Origin: Rubinisphaera margarita
GTDB taxonomy: Bacteria > Planctomycetota > Planctomycetia > Planctomycetales > Planctomycetaceae
DNA: 64,000 nucleotides
Assembly: GCF_022267515.1 (NCBI RefSeq)
Contig: NZ_JAKFGB010000009.1
Location: 496,001-560,000, forward strand
Direction: 5' to 3'
Shown: one piece after another, positions 8,713 through 18,816 of the stretch
Layout: every line of letters begins with the position of its first letter
How positions within the stretch are numbered: position 1 is the stretch's first letter
Notes under the pieces: model-generated
Told to the model about the DNA's origin: nothing
The model's input: the letters and a program-made list of their open reading frames with translations, nothing else
Database searches by the model: none
Made by a program: the position numbers and the translations under genes

Positions 8713-9579
8713 ATGCGGTCTCCAAATCTCTTCTCTAGCGGAAACGCAGCTGTGAAATTAAGCCAATTGCGAAAAGCCGTTCTTCCGAATGCCCGTCGGG
8801 AGTATCCTCTCTACGGTCCGGAAGAGCTGCAGAAGCTGCGTCGGGCGACCCGCTTCAATGCCCGGCTGATGGACGAACTGCGAACACATGTGGCTCCCGG
8901 AATTCGAACCAGCGAACTCGACGAGATCGCGTTCGTGTTCACCCGGGATCACGGTCACACGCCGGCCTGTCTGGGCTACAAGGGCTATCCGAAGTCGATC
9001 TGTACCAGCATTAACGACGTCGTCTGCCACGGAATTCCCGACGAAACCGAACTTCAGGACGGCGACATCGTCAATCTTGATGTCACGACCATTGTCGATG
9101 GCTGGTACGGCGATCAGTCAGAGACATTCCTCGTCGGGGAAGTGAGCGAAGAGGCGCGAGCCGTGACGCAGGTCGCCTTCGATGCCCTGTATGTGGGGAT
9201 TCGGGCGATCGAACCCAATGGCACAGTTTACGATATCGCCAGCGCAATCACACGGTATGCGGAGGAGCGGGGCTTCGGCGTGGTCCGCAACTATCAGGGA
9301 CACGGTATCGGACAGGCCTTCCACCAGGAACCGGGCGTGCCGCATTATCCGCATGAGTCCACGCGAAGAAATGTGATCGTTCCCGGCTGTTCGTTCACAA
9401 TCGAGCCGATGATCAACGCAGGCCGGCCGGAGACGGTCATCGAACGCGACGGATGGACCGTGCGGACGAAGGATCGTTCGCTGTCAGCTCAGTTTGAGCA
9501 TCAAATCTACATGACGGAAGCCGGTCCGGAAATTCTGACGATGACTGAGAATGGCCCTCAGGAAGGGCATCAGTTCTAG
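8713..9579 (+). CDS. map: type I methionine aminopeptidase
   Basis: Cytosolic dimetal hydrolase that removes the initiator methionine from new proteins. All five metal ligands are visible in order: the two aspartates of NLDVTTIVDGWYGDQ, the histidine of GHGIGQAFH, the glutamate of FTIEPM and the glutamate of LSAQFEHQ. The substrate histidine in VVCHGIPDE is present too. The ATG at 8713 gives 288 residues, slightly longer than E. coli Map (264). A GTG at 8752 is a possible later start and a TTG at 8641 a less likely earlier one. The extension of about 40 residues before the core is short and basic, without zinc-finger cysteines. It stands alone, followed 70 bp later by an unrelated AAA ATPase gene. 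Confidence 0.93.
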   Translation: MRSPNLFSSGNAAVKLSQLRKAVLPNARREYPLYGPEELQKLRRATRFNARLMDELRTHVAPGIRTSELDEIAFVFTRDHGHTPACLGYKGYPKSICTSINDVVCHGIPDETELQDGDIVNLDVTTIVDGWYGDQSETFLVGEVSEEARAVTQVAFDALYVGIRAIEPNGTVYDIASAITRYAEERGFGVVRNYQGHGIGQAFHQEPGVPHYPHESTRRNVIVPGCSFTIEPMINAGRPETVIERDGWTVRTKDRSLSAQFEHQIYMTEAGPEILTMTENGPQEGHQF

Positions 9580-9648
9580 TTGGACTTCAGCCGACCGCAC
9601 TTGCGTTGAAACTCTTTCGGGCGCCCAATCCCCCTTTGATCGAACATT

Positions 9649-10626
9649 ATGAACGAACATATCGAGATTGATGGAGTTTCCCTCCATCTGTCCCAGCCCG
9701 ATACCACAGCCAGTCCCTGGATCGGTCAGGCGGAAGTTCTCAAGCAGATTCTGGCCTGCTGGCTGGTCGTCGACAAACTGGACCTGCCCCTCGCGCCGCG
9801 ACTGGTCGGAACGCCCGGAATCGGCAAGACCACGCTCGCACTCGCCGCGGCTCGTGAACGGCAGCAGTCGGCGTTTATCTATCAATGCACCGCCGATACC
9901 CGGCCGGAAGACCTGCTTGTGACGCCCGTCCTCGGCGAGAAGGGAACGATTCAGTATCACGCCTCTCCGTTAGTATCCGCGATGCTCACCGGCGGCGTCT
10001 GTATTCTGGACGAAGGCAACCGGATGAACGAGAAGTCCTGGGCTTCTCTGGCTCCGCTGCTCGATCATCGACGCTATGTGGAATCGATTGTGGCTGGCAT
10101 CACCATCAAAGCTCATTCTGAATTCCGCTGTGCCGTGACGATGAACGATGATGAATCGACGTTCGAGATTCCGGATTACATCCTCAGCCGTCTGCAGCCG
10201 ACACTGCTGTTGACCTATCCGTCTCGCGAAGACGAAATGAACATCCTGAAGTATCATCTGCCTTTCGCCGACGATGACCTGCTGAACCTGACCGTTGAGT
10301 TCCTGCAGAAGTCGCACGAGCTGAAACTCGACTTCTCGACCCGCGATGGACTCAACGTACTCCGGTATGCTCTGAAGCGGATCGCACAGAATCCGGAGCA
10401 TCCGCTGGCGAAAGACACCGCCTGGCGCGAAGCACTGGAATGCTGCCTCGGCGATGAAGCCATGGACCTGGAGTCGCTGGCCAAACGCAAGAATCAGTCC
10501 CTCGGCGGCAATGTCCTGCCGATGGGCCTGGGCGATTTCTTTTTCGATCCCAACGATCCGCTTCATCCCGACTTCGATGACGACGATGACGAAGATGATG
10601 ACGACGACTTCGACGACGAAGATTAA
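9649..10626 (+). CDS. MoxR-like AAA ATPase with polyacidic tail
   Basis: 325 residues, one AAA domain (AAA_5/MoxR-like). Walker A is GTPGIGKT (54-61), Walker B VCILDE (117-122), and the segment FRCAVTMNDDES resembles the sensor-1 region. MoxR ATPases act as chaperones that insert cofactors or remodel a target complex, usually with a VWA-domain protein encoded next door; no VWA gene is adjacent here. The last 18 residues (308-325) are almost all Asp/Glu, encoded by a GAC/GAT/GAA run. Such tails often mediate contact with basic partners, or bind metal. The ATG is the first in frame. Role unknown beyond the ATPase call. Confidence 0.85.
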   Translation: MNEHIEIDGVSLHLSQPDTTASPWIGQAEVLKQILACWLVVDKLDLPLAPRLVGTPGIGKTTLALAAARERQQSAFIYQCTADTRPEDLLVTPVLGEKGTIQYHASPLVSAMLTGGVCILDEGNRMNEKSWASLAPLLDHRRYVESIVAGITIKAHSEFRCAVTMNDDESTFEIPDYILSRLQPTLLLTYPSREDEMNILKYHLPFADDDLLNLTVEFLQKSHELKLDFSTRDGLNVLRYALKRIAQNPEHPLAKDTAWREALECCLGDEAMDLESLAKRKNQSLGGNVLPMGLGDFFFDPNDPLHPDFDDDDDEDDDDDFDDED

Positions 10627-10700
10627 AGCATTTTCAGGCTTATCCTGCAGTCGCGGGGCGCCAATCCCATGCTGAGTTTGCTCGAGAGCCTCGGTTCGGC

Positions 10701-11057
10701 TCACGGCCAGTGAGAGCCGCAGCGGCGAAGCCCGGTGATCGATCGCCGATAGAGATACGTCTCCACCCGAAGCTCGTCGTGGGGCGCTTCGAGCTGAACC
10801 GTGAGCCGTCGGTACAAGTCCGCGGCCACACCTTCCACTTCATCGAGGATCGGCCACAGATCGGGCTCGACTTCGTACAACTCGCCCTGAACGCTTTGTC
10901 CTGTCTCGTGGCGAACCAGAGCAGGGTACTCGCCGACATCAAACAGCAGATAGCCCGGCTCGGTGCGAGCGGTATCGATGAATCGCGCTCCCTGCATGTA
11001 ATGAGCGCGGCAGAAGCCTCGTTTCAGGGTTCCATAGACGAATACATACTCACTCAC
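10701..11057 (-). CDS. gamma-glutamylcyclotransferase-like (AIG2/GGCT fold) protein
   Basis: 118 residues with the hallmark N-terminal strand-loop VFVYGTLKRG (substrate-binding loop) and a conserved acidic segment ILDEVEGV followed by YRRL, matching the GGCT fold. Members release 5-oxoproline from gamma-glutamyl amines or peptides; the substrate here cannot be read from sequence. The frame runs open upstream to 11171, but the GTG at 11057 is preceded by GGTGGAGAA eight bases away and starts directly at the conserved fold, so it is the preferred start. It converges with the AAA ATPase gene across 74 bp that show no obvious terminator. Confidence 0.82.
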   Translation of the reverse strand: MSEYVFVYGTLKRGFCRAHYMQGARFIDTARTEPGYLLFDVGEYPALVRHETGQSVQGELYEVEPDLWPILDEVEGVAADLYRRLTVQLEAPHDELRVETYLYRRSITGLRRCGSHWP

Positions 11058-11452
11058 GAACGTTTCTCCACCGTTCTGTTGTCGACCGGGCGCGTTTGTA
11101 GCGATTGTAACGAATCGCGAATCGGGGCGAGATGGCCTCGACCTGTCCTGTCCTGAGTGTGCTGCCGGCAATTCTTAAAATCCGTGTCGTGATCACGACA
11201 CGGCCTGCTTTTGGACTCACTGCCGATATCAAAGAAGTTCGATACGCGCTTATGGTACGACGGGAAAAGTCGCTCTCGTCGGGACCGCCTGCGGGATTGC
11301 TCCGTTCGTTCCGATCCCTGCACACGGAACTGGTGTGCAAATCGACACGGTCGGCAACCTGCCAGAGACGATTCACTCGGGGCCTGTGAATTGTCAGTAC
11401 TCCCAGGGAAGGGAGTCACGATCTGTCCCCATGAAGAAGACTGGTCGGGCCG
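11058..11452. other. divergent intergenic region
   Basis: 395 bp between the divergent cyclotransferase-like and RND transporter genes. The palindromic stretch CGTGATCACG at 11188-11197 is a possible operator but is short. I found no RNA gene or further reading frame that looks coding. Confidence 0.4.
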
Positions 11453-13687
11453 ATGCGGCTGTCTGCCCGTCTGGAGTATGCATCAGTGCTTGGAACGATT
11501 GAATCATTTTATCAGCGGCACAGCCGGCATCTGCTGGCGGCGTTGATCCTCACGTTGCCATTCCTGGTCTACGAAGCCGCCCGCATTCCGACGAATAACG
11601 ACGTCGAAACCTGGCTGCCGGCTCAGTCTGAACTCAAGCAGCGGTACGATCGATTCCGGGAAGACTTCGGCAGCGAAGAGATGATTGTTGTCGGCTTGAA
11701 GAACGGAGCCGATGAGGAACGACTCGTTTCCGCTCTGGCCAATCGACTCGAACAGGTCCCCGGCGTCCGCCAGACCTGGGACTCGACTCGTTTCCGACAG
11801 ATGATGGAAGAGTTGCAGGTCCCCGAGCCAACCATTCAGGAACGCCTCGTCGGGATGACCGAGTCGGTTGATGGCGGTTTCCTGGCGATTCTGGTCCTTC
11901 TCAATGAAGACGGGACCGCGGCTCGTGAGAAAGTGGTCGCCGGGATTCGACAGGAGCTGGAGTACTGTCAGATTCCCCGGAAGCAGTATGCACTCGCTGG
12001 CGGCCCGGTGATCGTTGCGGAGCTCGATCGGCTCGGCGGACAGAAGAACAACCGCAAGTTCTTTATGATGACCCTGCTGCTCGGGTTTCTGCTGTTGCTG
12101 GGAATCGTACGCGACTGGCGGGTCAGCTCGGCGATGATGCTGCTGACCGTATGGGCGATTCAGGCGACGACCACTGGTGTGAAGTGGTTTGCCGGGGAAA
12201 TGAACTTCATTCTCGGCGCCCTGCCGGTAATGGTGATGGTCTTCACGCTCGCGATCGCCATCCACTATCTGCACTACTACGATGCCGTGCGACGCAAGCC
12301 GTTTGCCGTCGGGCGAGGTTTGCTCGCGGCATTACGCCCCTGTCTGTTCGCAACGCTGACCACGACGATTGGTCTGGCGAGTCTCGGCTTGAGCGACATT
12401 ATGCCGGTGCGGCAGTTCGGTTACGCCGCCTCCCTGGGATGCATCGTGGCCATGCTGACCGCGCTGACGGCGATGCCGGCGATCGTCGTCGCGTTTGGTT
12501 TCAAGGGATTCGGCGAAACGCGCCTGCTGGAGTATCAACGCTCGATCTTCCGGGGCATTTTGCGGCATCGCTACGCCTCCGTCGCGATCCCGCTGATCAT
12601 CGTTGCCGGGACGGGAATCGCCGTGCCGGAGCTGCGCAGCCGCCTGGAACCGCTCGACTTCCTCCCGGCCGCCAATCAGGTTCTTACCGACGTCAAGGAA
12701 GTTCAGAACCGGCTCACGACCCTGGACTCGATCGAGATCGTGATTGATTTCGACGGTCAGGAGGATCACTTCCTGAATCGGCTCGATCGCGTGCGGAAGA
12801 TCGAAGCGATCGTGGCCCGGCATCCCTGGGTGCGGCGAACATCTTCGCCGGCCAGCTTCTTCCCGACAGTCGACGAGATGCCGGAATCGACGCACGAAAT
12901 CGGCTCGTTGCTGAAAACCGCCAAGTCGCGGGCCGGGGAAAGCGACTATCTCGCCTGCGGACAGCGATTCTGGCGGATCTCCGCTCGTATCGAGCCGGAA
13001 GCCCGGGAGCATCAGGCGGAGATGGTCGAAGAGCTGCGAAGTCAACTGGCCGGCTATTCCGTCGTACTCACTGGACTCTCCCCGCTCGTGAAGCAGGCTC
13101 AGAGTCAGATTTTCGAAGGGTTCTGGTCCAGTTTCGGAACGGCGTTCGTCATCATCACCGCTGTGATGATGCTGGCGCTGCGATCTGTCACGACCGGCCT
13201 GTTCGCCATGATCCCCAACCTGACCCCGCTGTTGATGGTGTTCGGGCTGCTCGCCTGGTGCGGAATCCCGATCGATATCGGGATGATGATGACGGGGAGT
13301 ATAGCACTCGGAATTGCGGTCGACGGGACGTTCCACTACCTTGTTCACTACGAGAGGGAATTCCGTTCTGATGGAGACTCGCCGCGGGCATCTGAATGTG
13401 CTCTGGTGCATACGGGGCCGGCAATTGCCGAAGCAGCCGTGATTGCCGCCATCGGAATGCTGGCGCTGGGATTCAGTCAGTTCGCACCGACATCGCGCTT
13501 TGGATTGCTGATGTCGGGCCTGCTGATGGCGGCTCTGGTGGGCGATTTGGTGTTGTTGCCGGCCATGCTGGCACTGCGGCCCTCCCGCCGACGAAAGGCT
13601 CAGCCGGAACCGGTCAGTCAGGAGCTCCAGCTCAAGGGGCCGCACAGAGCGATGGTTTCCTCTTCCCGTAGGTCGGCAGTCCACTAA
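11453..13687 (+). CDS. RND/MMPL superfamily transporter (HpnN/patched-like)
   Basis: 744-residue inner-membrane transporter made of two similar halves. Each half has one N-terminal helix (about 26-45, and again near 368-388), a periplasmic domain, then a run of membrane helices (about 198-340 and 560-715) that contain the sterol-sensing-like core. Length and arrangement match the single-gene MMPL/HpnN branch, which moves lipids or hopanoid-like molecules to the outer membrane, rather than tripartite drug pumps of about 1000 residues. No adaptor or outer-membrane partner is adjacent. The substrate is therefore open; lipid export is an inference from family size. A GTG at 11486 is an alternative start. 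Confidence 0.85.
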   Translation: MRLSARLEYASVLGTIESFYQRHSRHLLAALILTLPFLVYEAARIPTNNDVETWLPAQSELKQRYDRFREDFGSEEMIVVGLKNGADEERLVSALANRLEQVPGVRQTWDSTRFRQMMEELQVPEPTIQERLVGMTESVDGGFLAILVLLNEDGTAAREKVVAGIRQELEYCQIPRKQYALAGGPVIVAELDRLGGQKNNRKFFMMTLLLGFLLLLGIVRDWRVSSAMMLLTVWAIQATTTGVKWFAGEMNFILGALPVMVMVFTLAIAIHYLHYYDAVRRKPFAVGRGLLAALRPCLFATLTTTIGLASLGLSDIMPVRQFGYAASLGCIVAMLTALTAMPAIVVAFGFKGFGETRLLEYQRSIFRGILRHRYASVAIPLIIVAGTGIAVPELRSRLEPLDFLPAANQVLTDVKEVQNRLTTLDSIEIVIDFDGQEDHFLNRLDRVRKIEAIVARHPWVRRTSSPASFFPTVDEMPESTHEIGSLLKTAKSRAGESDYLACGQRFWRISARIEPEAREHQAEMVEELRSQLAGYSVVLTGLSPLVKQAQSQIFEGFWSSFGTAFVIITAVMMLALRSVTTGLFAMIPNLTPLLMVFGLLAWCGIPIDIGMMMTGSIALGIAVDGTFHYLVHYEREFRSDGDSPRASECALVHTGPAIAEAAVIAAIGMLALGFSQFAPTSRFGLLMSGLLMAALVGDLVLLPAMLALRPSRRRKAQPEPVSQELQLKGPHRAMVSSSRRSAVH

Positions 13688-13944
13688 AATTGAGGGACTT
13701 CCGCAAGGCTGCGGCCTGGCGACGACGACTGGCTCCCGGGACTTGAGGCGAATTCCGCTTTGGGTGGCAAATCCAGCGAGTCGGGCCGAATCAACAAGGA
13801 TCGTGCCGAAAATCAATCCTGTTCCCCGTATGCGCGAACGTTTCGCCTGTTCGCGGCCGAATTCAATCGACAATTTATTGACATCCGCCCGGTTTGTCGG
13901 AAACTTGTTACATTGGATAGAATAGAGGCCATGGGACACTTTGA

Positions 13945-15126
13945 ATGATCAACGCGACGAAACCTGACGCACAGTACCTGCTGCTCACCGGAGCCACCGG
14001 CCTTCTTGGTCGTTACCTCATGCGTGACCTGGCTTTGGCGAATGTTCCGCTGGCTGTGGTGGTGCGCCCGTCGCGGCGACAATCGGCTCAATCCCGGGTC
14101 GATGCCATCATGAGCTACTGGGAATGCGAGCTCGGTCAGGAACTCGCTCGCCCGGTCGTCCTGGAAGGCGAACTCTGCGAAGATTCTCTGGGGCTGGAAG
14201 CCGACGACATTCGCTGGGCGATCAACAATTGTCGCGGCGTGATTCACAACGCCGCTTCGCTGTCGTTTGTCAGCACGGGGCCGGAAGCCGAGCCCTATCG
14301 CTCCAATGTGGGCGGCACGAAGAATGTGCTCCGCTTCTGCCAGGAAGCAGGGATCCGGGAGTTCCATCACGTCTCCACCGCTTACGTCTGCGGGCTTCGC
14401 AAGGGAAACATCCTCGAATCCGAGCTCAATGAGGGGCAGGAATTCGGCAACCCTTACGAAGAGAGCAAGGTTCAGGCCGAAGAAATGGTCCGTTCAGCGG
14501 ACTTCATCGATTCACTCACGGTCTATCGCCCGGCCATTATCGTGGGAGATTCCGAAACCGGTTTCACCAACACGTTCCATGGGTTTTATGCAGCCGTGCA
14601 ACTGGTCCATACGCTGGCCAAGAACAACGAGAAGGGCCGCGAAACCGGCTTCGCCGACTCCTTCCCGACCCGCGTGACGTTGAGCGGAACGGAACGCAAG
14701 AATTTCGTTCCCGTCGACTGGGTCTCGGCTGTGATGGCACATATCCTGTCACACCGCTCGCTGCACGGAGACACCTACCATCTGACTCCGCGGAACGCCG
14801 TTCGCGCCAAGACAATTCATTCCGTACTGCAGGCCTCGACGCGTTTCTTCGGCTCGACGATGGTCGGAGCCAACGCCGAAGTCCCCGATCAAACGGAAAT
14901 GGAAGGCTTCTTTTACGAGCACATCCATATCTACAACTCCTACTGGCGCGACGATCCAGTCTTCGACAGCTCGAATACCCAGCAGGCCGCCCCGCATCTG
15001 CCGTGTCCGCACATGGATTACAACATGCTGCTGTTCCTGGCGCGGCAGGCCATTGAGATGAACTTCAGCTGGCGGGATAAACCGCTGGTTAAAGAAACCT
15101 CCCGACTGACAGTCAACTCCCGCTAA
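13945..15126 (+). CDS. NAD(P)-dependent extended SDR (thioester reductase/epimerase-like)
   Basis: 393 residues. Rossmann dinucleotide motif GATGLLG (16-22), the SDR catalytic region with HVSTAYVCG (serine/threonine near 144-145) and YEESK (Tyr171, Lys175). The opening segment and overall size resemble the NAD_binding_4 branch (male-sterility/thioester reductase domain), which reduces acyl-CoA or acyl-ACP thioesters, but sugar epimerases share the same motifs. The start ATG has no strong ribosome site; the AT-rich stretch 13865-13925 just upstream could hold the promoter. It stands between the RND transporter and fumarase genes, without an obvious pathway partner. Confidence 0.82.
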   Translation: MINATKPDAQYLLLTGATGLLGRYLMRDLALANVPLAVVVRPSRRQSAQSRVDAIMSYWECELGQELARPVVLEGELCEDSLGLEADDIRWAINNCRGVIHNAASLSFVSTGPEAEPYRSNVGGTKNVLRFCQEAGIREFHHVSTAYVCGLRKGNILESELNEGQEFGNPYEESKVQAEEMVRSADFIDSLTVYRPAIIVGDSETGFTNTFHGFYAAVQLVHTLAKNNEKGRETGFADSFPTRVTLSGTERKNFVPVDWVSAVMAHILSHRSLHGDTYHLTPRNAVRAKTIHSVLQASTRFFGSTMVGANAEVPDQTEMEGFFYEHIHIYNSYWRDDPVFDSSNTQQAAPHLPCPHMDYNMLLFLARQAIEMNFSWRDKPLVKETSRLTVNSR

Positions 15127-15151
15127 TCAACCGCCAGGCGGCCGCTTGATT
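15125..15151 (+). terminator. stem-loop at the end of the SDR gene
   Basis: AATCAA...TTGATT flank a CCGCC-A-GGCGG inner hairpin immediately at the stop codon. There is no T-run, so a factor-independent terminator is only possible. Confidence 0.35.
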
Positions 15152-15384
15152 CGAATCCGAAGCGTGACTGCGAGCGAAACGGACTTGGCACGCACGTCTG
15201 GTTCTCGACCGCCCGCCTGCGCCTGCCCGGGTGCTCAACCGGTTCTCAACAACACCGGCTGGTGTTCATTCAAATCTCATCTTCGTCCACGTGAGATTGT
15301 CCGGACGACTCGCTACCATGGGATTTGCAGACCATGCCGCGAATCGCGGCTTCCGAAATAGTTGAGCGTGAGCAGGAGAAGGTG

Positions 15385-16812
<1,428 letters not shown>

Positions 16813-16867
16813 TTGAACACGCCTCAACTCGGGTGACCCGGCCGCAACAAACGAACGTGTACTCGAT

Positions 16868-17043
16868 GGGTGGCCCCGAAAGATTCTTTCGGGGCGGCGC
16901 AGCCGTGGGAGTACGGGATTCGACGCGGGGAATCACTGAACCCGGGAGACGTTATACAGCCGCAGACCTCAGACAGGATCCCCGTCAAACGGCATCCTCC
17001 TACGGCTACGCCGCCCTGATAGCACAGCTATCAGGGCCACCCC
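16868..17043 (+). repeat. dispersed cloverleaf repeat, copy A
   Basis: 176 bp. Ends GGGTGGCC and GGCCACCCC are complementary. Just inside the left end is CCCCGAAAGA/TTCTTTCGGGG, and just inside the right end CCCTGATAGC/GCTATCAGGG. Next, CGGCGCAGCCGTGGGAG pairs with CTCCTACGGCTACGCCG, with one mismatch and one G-T wobble. The most regular copy in the window. Confidence 0.85.
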
Positions 17044-17159
17044 TTCCAATCCCAGCCTACGGTCCATGGATGGCCTGGCCGCAACAACGGCCGGGTCGAG
17101 CAGCGACAAGAGGCTGCACCATCGACGTCCATTAGCAAGGAAACGATCGCGGTCTCGAT

Positions 17160-17331
17160 GGGTGGCCCCGAAAGATTCTTTCGGGGCGGCACAGCCGTCG
17201 GAGAACGGGATTGGACGCGGGGAATCACTGAACCCGGGAGACGTTATACAGTCGCAGACCTCAGACAGGATCCCCGTCAAACGGCATCCTCCTACGGCTC
17301 CGCCGTCCTGATAGCAGACCCGCCGGGGCCC
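17160..17331 (+). repeat. dispersed cloverleaf repeat, copy B (right end decayed)
   Basis: Same orientation and about 90% identical by eye to copy A through the interior. The right hairpin and terminal box are degenerate (GCAGACCCGCCGGGGCCC instead of the GCTATCAGGG arm). The left hairpin is perfect. Confidence 0.8.
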
Positions 17332-17347
17332 TTCGAATGCATCGGCT

Positions 17348-18781
17348 TTACTCAGCCACCCCGGGCGTGCGGATCACCAGCAGGCGGCGTTCGGTCATGT
17401 CTTCAATGGCGTAGCGAATCCCTTCCCGGCCGTGGCCGCTGTCCTTCACGCCGCCATAGGGCATGTTGTCCACACGCCACGAGGGGATATCACCGACGAT
17501 CACCCCGCCGACGACCAGCTCATCCCATGCGCGGAGCATGTGATCGATACTGCGGGTGAACACGCCGGCCTGCAATCCGTAGCGGCTGTCGTTCACCTGA
17601 GCCAGCGCCTGCCCGAAGTCAGTGAACCGGGAGAGCACCGCGACCGGGCCGAACGCTTCGTCGGCACAGATCGGCAAATCCTCCGGCACGTTCTCCAGCA
17701 GAGTCGCTTCGACCATCACGCCCTCGCGATTGCCGCCGCATAGCACGGTGGCTCCATGATCGACCGCCTGATCGATCCATTTTTTGAGCCGCTCGCCGTC
17801 CGATTCACTGATGACCGGGCCGATGAAGGTGTCTTCATCGCGAGGATCGCCCATCTTCAGTTGCTTTGTCTTCGCGACGAGTTTGTCACGAAAGCTCTCG
17901 TAGACCGACTCATGAATCAGAATCCGCTGCACGCTGATGCAACTTTGTCCCGACTGATAAAAGGCTCCGGTGATGATCCGGTCGACGGCGTCATCAAGAT
18001 CCGCATCTTCATCGACAATACAGCCGGCGTTGCCCCCCAGTTCGAGGACGACCTTCTTCTTCCCCGCTTTCGCCTTCAGATCCCAGCCCACTTCGGGCGA
18101 GCCGGTGAAGCTCAACAGTTTGAGCCGCTCGTCGGTTGTGAGCAGTCCAGCCGCTTCCCGATCACAGGGGAGAATCGAAAAGGCGCCGGGCGGCAGATCG
18201 GTTTCCGCCAGAATCTCGCCGATGAGGATCGCTCCGATCGGCGTACGGCTGGCGGGCTTCAACACAAACGGACATCCAGCCGCGATCGCCGGGGCGACTT
18301 TATGAGCCACCAGATTGAGCGGAAAGTTGAACGGCGAAATAAAGGCACACGGCCCGACAGGCACCCGCTGGTCGAAGCCGCGATAACCGGCGGCTCGCTC
18401 GGAGATTTCCAGGTTGTGCACCTCGCCGCCAATGCGAACCGACTCTTCGGCAGCAATGCGGAAGGTATCGATGAGCCGCGTCACTTCCCCGCGGCTGACG
18501 CTGATCGGCTTGCCCGCTTCGCGACAGAGACTGAGCGCGAGTTCTTCCGCGCGTTCCTCAAACCGCTTCACGCAATGCTGAAGAATCTGCTGGCGCACAT
18601 ACGGTTTGAGCCGCCGCATCGGCTCGGCCGCCTCGGCAGCGGCGGCGATCGCCCGAGCCAGCGAGCCCGAATCGGCCTGGGCGACCTTCGCGATTACCTC
18701 GCCGGAATACTTGTCTTTGACCTCCAGATCGGTGTTCGGCTGCTCCGGCTCGTTGGCCAGAAAGTACGGGTAAGTCTTCAT
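17348..18781 (-). CDS. NAD(P)-dependent aldehyde dehydrogenase
   Basis: 477-residue aldehyde dehydrogenase that oxidises an aldehyde to its acid. Catalytic residues are visible: Cys281 in YQSGQSCISV, Glu247 in LELGGN, and the oxyanion asparagine in SPFNFPLN (about 149-156). Size and motif style resemble the lactaldehyde/glyceraldehyde-3-phosphate (GapN-like) or phosphonoacetaldehyde dehydrogenase groups; the true substrate is not readable. The frame is open upstream to 19090, but that extension runs through the HxlR gene on another frame, and the ATG at 18781 begins the normal N-terminus MKTYPYFLANE. The stop of the HxlR gene is 35 bp upstream in the same direction, so the two may be co-transcribed and the dehydrogenase controlled by that regulator. 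Confidence 0.9.
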   Translation of the reverse strand: MKTYPYFLANEPEQPNTDLEVKDKYSGEVIAKVAQADSGSLARAIAAAAEAAEPMRRLKPYVRQQILQHCVKRFEERAEELALSLCREAGKPISVSRGEVTRLIDTFRIAAEESVRIGGEVHNLEISERAAGYRGFDQRVPVGPCAFISPFNFPLNLVAHKVAPAIAAGCPFVLKPASRTPIGAILIGEILAETDLPPGAFSILPCDREAAGLLTTDERLKLLSFTGSPEVGWDLKAKAGKKKVVLELGGNAGCIVDEDADLDDAVDRIITGAFYQSGQSCISVQRILIHESVYESFRDKLVAKTKQLKMGDPRDEDTFIGPVISESDGERLKKWIDQAVDHGATVLCGGNREGVMVEATLLENVPEDLPICADEAFGPVAVLSRFTDFGQALAQVNDSRYGLQAGVFTRSIDHMLRAWDELVVGGVIVGDIPSWRVDNMPYGGVKDSGHGREGIRYAIEDMTERRLLVIRTPGVAE

Positions 18782-18816
18782 GAGTCTGCTTCGCCTTCCG
18801 TCGCTCAGGACTCTGG

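Larger units (their letters stand above)
16813..17347. other. gene-free island with two tandem cloverleaf repeats
   Basis: 535 bp between the convergent fumC and aldehyde dehydrogenase genes. It is occupied almost wholly by two repeat copies (16868-17043, 17160-17331) and a 116-bp spacer. Both copies are preceded by CTCGATG and by GGCCGCAACAA further up, so the pair probably arose by tandem duplication. Confidence 0.75.

Noticed and set aside
13878..13923. TTGACA with TAGAAT upstream of the SDR gene as a promoter
   Set aside because: The spacing is 34 bp, far from the usual 16-18 bp; the alternative TTGTCG-18-TAGAAT is too weak to list.
12332..13939. 535-codon minus-strand frame opposite the RND transporter
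   Set aside because: Composition is rich in Arg, His, Gln and Gly, as expected of the complement of a membrane-protein gene; no motif.
15149..15170. GATTCGAATCCGAAGC resembling a tRNA T-loop
   Set aside because: No matching acceptor stem, anticodon arm or D-arm upstream; it is part of the sequence after the SDR stop.
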